Shown here piece after piece: positions 4,610-6,933 of a stretch of DNA of 6,933 nt. The stretch is from NCBI GenBank assembly GCA_947374445.1, contig CANCBY010000129.1, positions 1 through 6,933 of the forward strand. The letters run 5' to 3'. The DNA comes from Pseudobdellovibrionaceae bacterium. GTDB taxonomy: Bacteria > Bdellovibrionota > Bdellovibrionia > Bdellovibrionales > Bdellovibrionaceae. The notes beneath the pieces were generated by a model. The model searched no databases and was not told the DNA's origin. It saw nothing but the letters and a program-made list of their open reading frames with translations. A program made the translations under genes and the position numbers. The first letter of the stretch is position 1; every line of letters starts with the position of its first letter.

Positions 4610-5389
4610 ATGAAAATCTTATTGGCTCTTGCCCTGCTTACTTCGATCACTTGCTCGGCCGCACAAATCATTAAAATTGGTGCCTATGATTTTGCCCCAT
4701 ATTTTAATCTCAATGAAAATAGAATTATAAAAAAATTAGAAAAGACGAATGGAACAATACAAGAGGGACTCACTGTCGCTGCCGTAAATATTTTGAATGA
4801 ACTCCAGTCAGATTTTATTTTCAAAATTGTCGCGATTCCAGCCAAACGAAGATATGAAATGCTCAAAAGGCAGCAAATTGATATTCTTTTATTCGAAGAC
4901 AAGGCATGGGGATGGAAAACCGAAAATATAGATTTTTTTACCCTGCCTTTGAATGATGGCGAAGTCTATTTAGCCGACAAAAAAAACCATAATGATGATT
5001 CGTTTTTTGAAAAATTCGCTGGCAAGAAAGTTGTTGGTATTTTGGGCTACCATTATGCTTGCACTCAATTTGTGGATAACCCCGAAATTAAAATCAAAGA
5101 TTTTGAATTTACGGCTGTCAGCGAAAGAGAACTTGTCATCCAGCGAGTCCTCTCCGGAAAATCTGATATTGGTATTTTAACCCGCTCGTATCTGCAGAGG
5201 ATTCTTTCTCAGCAAAAAGATCTAGCTACACAAATCTACGTTGGCACCAAGCCGGATCAAAAGTATAATTTAGGAGTCGTCAGCAGCAAAAGCGCACCGA
5301 TCACGCAGGATCAAATCAAACACCTCATGGGTGATCTGATGCGAAACAAAAAATTTATTACCTTAGCAAAGCCCTTGGATTTACTCTAA
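4610..5389 (+). CDS. Periplasmic solute-binding protein, SBP_bac_3-like
   Basis: The 259-residue product has a signal peptide (about 1-18, MKILLALALLTSITCSAA) and then the layout of an amino-acid-type periplasmic binding protein: a first strand IIKIGAYDFAPYFN (20-33), the first-lobe helix and strand about TVAAVNILNELQSDFIFKIV (55-74), the IPAKRRYEML element (76-85) where this family often has 'pw.R', a switch to the second lobe at AGKKVVGILGYHYA (137-150), and the hinge-return GKSDIGILTRSYL (183-195). Length is normal for the family. Cys15 does not sit in a proper lipobox, so a soluble periplasmic form is more likely than a lipoprotein. No permease or ATPase gene is adjacent. The gene faces the binding-protein gene ending at 5499, but the two are clearly diverged. 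The ligand cannot be deduced; sensing or transport with a distant permease are both possible. Confidence 0.85.
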   Translation: MKILLALALLTSITCSAAQIIKIGAYDFAPYFNLNENRIIKKLEKTNGTIQEGLTVAAVNILNELQSDFIFKIVAIPAKRRYEMLKRQQIDILLFEDKAWGWKTENIDFFTLPLNDGEVYLADKKNHNDDSFFEKFAGKKVVGILGYHYACTQFVDNPEIKIKDFEFTAVSERELVIQRVLSGKSDIGILTRSYLQRILSQQKDLATQIYVGTKPDQKYNLGVVSSKSAPITQDQIKHLMGDLMRNKKFITLAKPLDLL

Positions 5390-5399
5390 GCCGAGCAAT

Positions 5400-5421
5400 G
5401 ACTCGATGAATACGAGTTTTT
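5400..5421 (+). terminator. Weak terminator candidate after the 4610 gene
   Basis: ACTCG / CGAGT (5401-5405 and 5413-5417) with a seven-base loop is followed by TTTT, 11 bases past the stop codon. The five-pair stem is short, so termination may be inefficient. Confidence 0.35.
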
Positions 5422-5442
5422 ATGAGCCGTCAGGACAAAGCC

Positions 5443-5465
5443 TAAAATAAACCTCTCGGAGAGGT
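5443..5465 (-). terminator. Terminator candidate for the minus-strand binding-protein gene
   Basis: On the minus strand ACCTCT-CCG-AGAGGT (5465-5451) forms a six-pair hairpin followed by TTATTTTA (5450-5443). It lies about 33 bases after the stop of the gene ending at 5499. On the plus strand no T run follows, so it should act only on the minus-strand transcript. Confidence 0.5.
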
Positions 5466-5498
5466 CGCTCTTGGCGCTGTCATGAGAAGTGTCAAAGA

Positions 5499-6230
5499 CT
5501 AAGGAGCCGTCGTCACTTTTTTAAAAGCTTCATTGAGTTTACCTATAACAGTCTTATCAACTCTCTTGCTACAAGCTAAATACATTTGCGTTTTGTGAAA
5601 ATCAAAAAGCGCAACAATAGACTTTTCGTTCGCAGCGTCCAATAAAAATTGTCCATTCTGTTTACCGGTGGCCCAATATTTAATTCTTCCGCTTTTTAAC
5701 AATGAGACATTGACGTCGTCGTGATTGGCCTCAATCACTTGAATTTTTTTCTCTCTCAAAAAATGAACTATTGCATCACCTATATAACTGCCGATTTTTT
5801 CGTTCTGCAAATCTTGAATTTTTGAAACTTTGCCCTTTTCTTGGGCGGAGCCAAACACCGTCCATGAATTCTCGACTAAAGGTCCGATCCACTGATATCG
5901 TCTCTCTCGCTCAGGGGTCCTTGAAGCCGAATAGACACAAGCATTCACATTTTCGGCCGCAAACTTAAGTGCTCGAGCCCAAGGAACAAAACTTATTTTA
6001 TATTCAACACCTGCTGCCTTCATCACCTTTTCAACGATCAAGGTTGACTGCCCCACAGGAAGACCCATTTTGTCCTTGTAATTAAAAGGAGGGTAATTTT
6101 CCGTATAAATATTTAAAAACGACAAACTTTTTGCATTGACCGGGCTCATTACAAATAAAGTGCCCAATACAAAACTTGAATGTAAACATAAATTAATTAC
6201 CGATTTTTTTGTGAGATTGAGCTCTGTCAT
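5499..6230 (-). CDS. Periplasmic solute-binding protein, SBP_bac_3 family
   Basis: With the ATG at 6230 the protein has 243 residues and begins with a signal peptide (MTELNLTKKSVINLCLHSSF then VLGTLFVMSPVNA, cleavage after Ala33). The mature part shows the family landmarks: LNIYTENYPPFNY (39-51, the ligand-facing 'yPPf.y' strand), GLPVGQSTLIVEKVMKAAG (56-74), the VPWARAL motif (82-88), SASRTPERERRYQWIGPL (101-118, with the 'tpeR...f..P' pattern), IGSYIGDAIVHFL for the second lobe (146-158) and the return KSGRIKYWAT (179-188). The frame extends to a GTG at 6326, but that start overlaps the upstream gene and adds sequence that buries the signal peptide. An ATG at 6242 is a second alternative. 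No Shine-Dalgarno precedes 6230; a TATGCT hexamer lies seven bases upstream. No transporter partner genes are nearby and the ligand is unknown. Confidence 0.88.
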   Translation of the reverse strand: MTELNLTKKSVINLCLHSSFVLGTLFVMSPVNAKSLSFLNIYTENYPPFNYKDKMGLPVGQSTLIVEKVMKAAGVEYKISFVPWARALKFAAENVNACVYSASRTPERERRYQWIGPLVENSWTVFGSAQEKGKVSKIQDLQNEKIGSYIGDAIVHFLREKKIQVIEANHDDVNVSLLKSGRIKYWATGKQNGQFLLDAANEKSIVALFDFHKTQMYLACSKRVDKTVIGKLNEAFKKVTTAP

Positions 6231-6237
6231 CAATGAA

Positions 6238-6265
6238 AGCATAGAAGATCTGCACGTACATGCAA
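6238..6265 (-). promoter_or_regulatory. Candidate promoter of the 6230 binding-protein gene
   Basis: On the minus strand TTGCAT (6265-6260) and TATGCT (6243-6238) are 16 bases apart, and the -10 ends seven bases before the ATG at 6230. The -35 match is poor. If real, it gives a nearly leaderless message independent of the upstream gene. Confidence 0.3.
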
Positions 6266-6297
6266 GCTCAATATACAGCCTGCTTTTAAGTTCATAT

Positions 6298-6933
6298 TTA
6301 ATGCATGCCCCAGCGCTCAAGCTCACCCAGCCTAGGATCCGAAGAATAGAGCGCTCTCTTCCAGACTAGTAGAATTTCGCCAAACTGAAGACGGTGCCCC
6401 TGAATGTCGATAACTTCTGTTTTTTCAAGTTCGCCCAAATTTCTTTGTATTTCAGCAGATCTTTCACCAGAGGAGTTTATCAGTTCTGTCAGTCCATCGA
6501 TCAAAAAAAGTATAGACGCGTCGCGAGCGTAAGTACTGTAAGAGTCAAATAGCTCTGAACTAGGAGCACATTTTGAAGTTGCAAGCGAACAGTTCTTTAC
6601 TCCCTCTTTAACAACCTCATAGCGCGACTGAAAACGCTCGATCAGGCTCCAGACCAAGGACTGGAGCTTATTGCCTCGATCAAAGCTGATGCCTAAGCGC
6701 TCAAATACTTTTTCGTCAAAGGCCCCCTGACCCGAATCAATGTGGTACTGCTCTAACGAAAACCACGGCATTTGCTGACCTGCCTGCAAAGCAATACCTC
6801 GAGCTGATGAAACCGCCCATCGCATCCGCCGAAAGCCATCGCCAATTTCAAGATCAGGCGCGTGCAATTTCAAAAATGGATAGACTAAAAGATCACGCGT
6901 TCTAGCTGGCACAGTCGAAGCAAAAAACGTGAT
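6298..6933 (-). CDS. Hypothetical protein, N-terminus beyond the right edge
   Basis: The minus-strand frame ends at TAA 6300-6298 and stays open to the window edge (211 residues visible, first ones ITFFASTVPARTRDLLVYPF). The GTG at 6912 is a possible start, but the frame continues through it and the residues before it (ITFFAS) could be the end of a signal peptide, so I treat the gene as partial. I do not recognise the family. The chain is mixed alpha/beta with two cysteines close together (KNCSLATSKCAP), a probable disulfide if exported, and an amphipathic stretch around ARDASILFLIDGLTELI. It lies 67 bases upstream of the binding-protein gene on the same strand, so the two may share a transcript, although the downstream gene has its own weak promoter candidate. 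No function can be proposed. Confidence 0.7.
   Translation of the reverse strand: MTFFASTVPARTRDLLVYPFLKLHAPDLEIGDGFRRMRWAVSSARGIALQAGQQMPWFSLEQYHIDSGQGAFDEKVFERLGISFDRGNKLQSLVWSLIERFQSRYEVVKEGVKNCSLATSKCAPSSELFDSYSTYARDASILFLIDGLTELINSSGERSAEIQRNLGELEKTEVIDIQGHRLQFGEILLVWKRALYSSDPRLGELERWGMH

Noticed and set aside
4684..5180. Frames opposite or out of register with the 4610 binding-protein gene
   Set aside because: Overlapped by a well-supported gene with signal peptide; no independent evidence.
6231..6326. N-terminal extension of the minus-strand binding protein to the GTG at 6326
   Set aside because: It would place 32 extra residues before a good signal peptide and overlap the upstream gene; the ATG at 6230 fits an exported protein better.
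5771..6369. Plus-strand frames opposite the minus-strand binding-protein gene
   Set aside because: Antisense shadows with no ribosome-binding sites or domain signals.
1..6933. CRISPR array, toxin-antitoxin pair or defence system
   Set aside because: No regularly spaced direct repeats, cas-like genes, or recognisable toxin, antitoxin or defence domains were seen on either strand.

Overview
The window looks like chromosomal DNA from a Gram-negative bacterium. A SpoVG homologue outside the Firmicutes, moderate-to-low GC, many small exported proteins of unknown function and several orphan solute-binding proteins together suggest the Bdellovibrionota (Bdellovibrio-like bacteria). That placement is inference from gene content, not from a marker-gene comparison.

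Layout. Positions 1-1010 are a scar of broken genes: a minus-strand hypothetical protein with no credible start that runs off the left edge, the C-terminal tail of an IS transposase (minus), and the C-terminal tail of what looks like a serine recombinase (plus). The scar abuts the terminator of a minus-strand tRNA-Gln(TTG) gene, and upstream of the tRNA on the same strand is spoVG. Spanning 1799-3900 is a plus-strand three-gene cassette: a cysteine-rich exported protein, a small exported protein overlapping it by one base, and a TAXI-type solute-binding protein anchored in the membrane at both ends. It runs stop-to-stop into a minus-strand YkgJ-type cysteine-cluster protein. The 330-base gap from 4280 to 4609 holds probable very short minus-strand reading frames. 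A plus-strand periplasmic binding protein (4610-5389) then faces a minus-strand one (ending at 5499), with weak terminators between them. Upstream of the second binding protein is an unidentified protein cut by the right edge.

How the genes may work together. Three solute-binding-type proteins lie within about 3.7 kb, yet no permease, ATPase or recognised signalling partner is visible, so they may be sensors or have permeases elsewhere. Four genes (starts at 1799, 2593, 4610 and 6230) have no clear Shine-Dalgarno sequence and carry a -10-like hexamer 6-7 bases before the ATG, which suggests leaderless transcripts. By contrast, spoVG, the coupled 2314 gene and the small frame at 4471 have good Shine-Dalgarno sequences.

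No complete new defence or mobile system can be demonstrated. The best leads are the doubly anchored TAXI protein with its two exported partners, the small-ORF cluster at 4351-4506 with its possible frameshift, and the mobile-element scar beside spoVG and tRNA-Gln.
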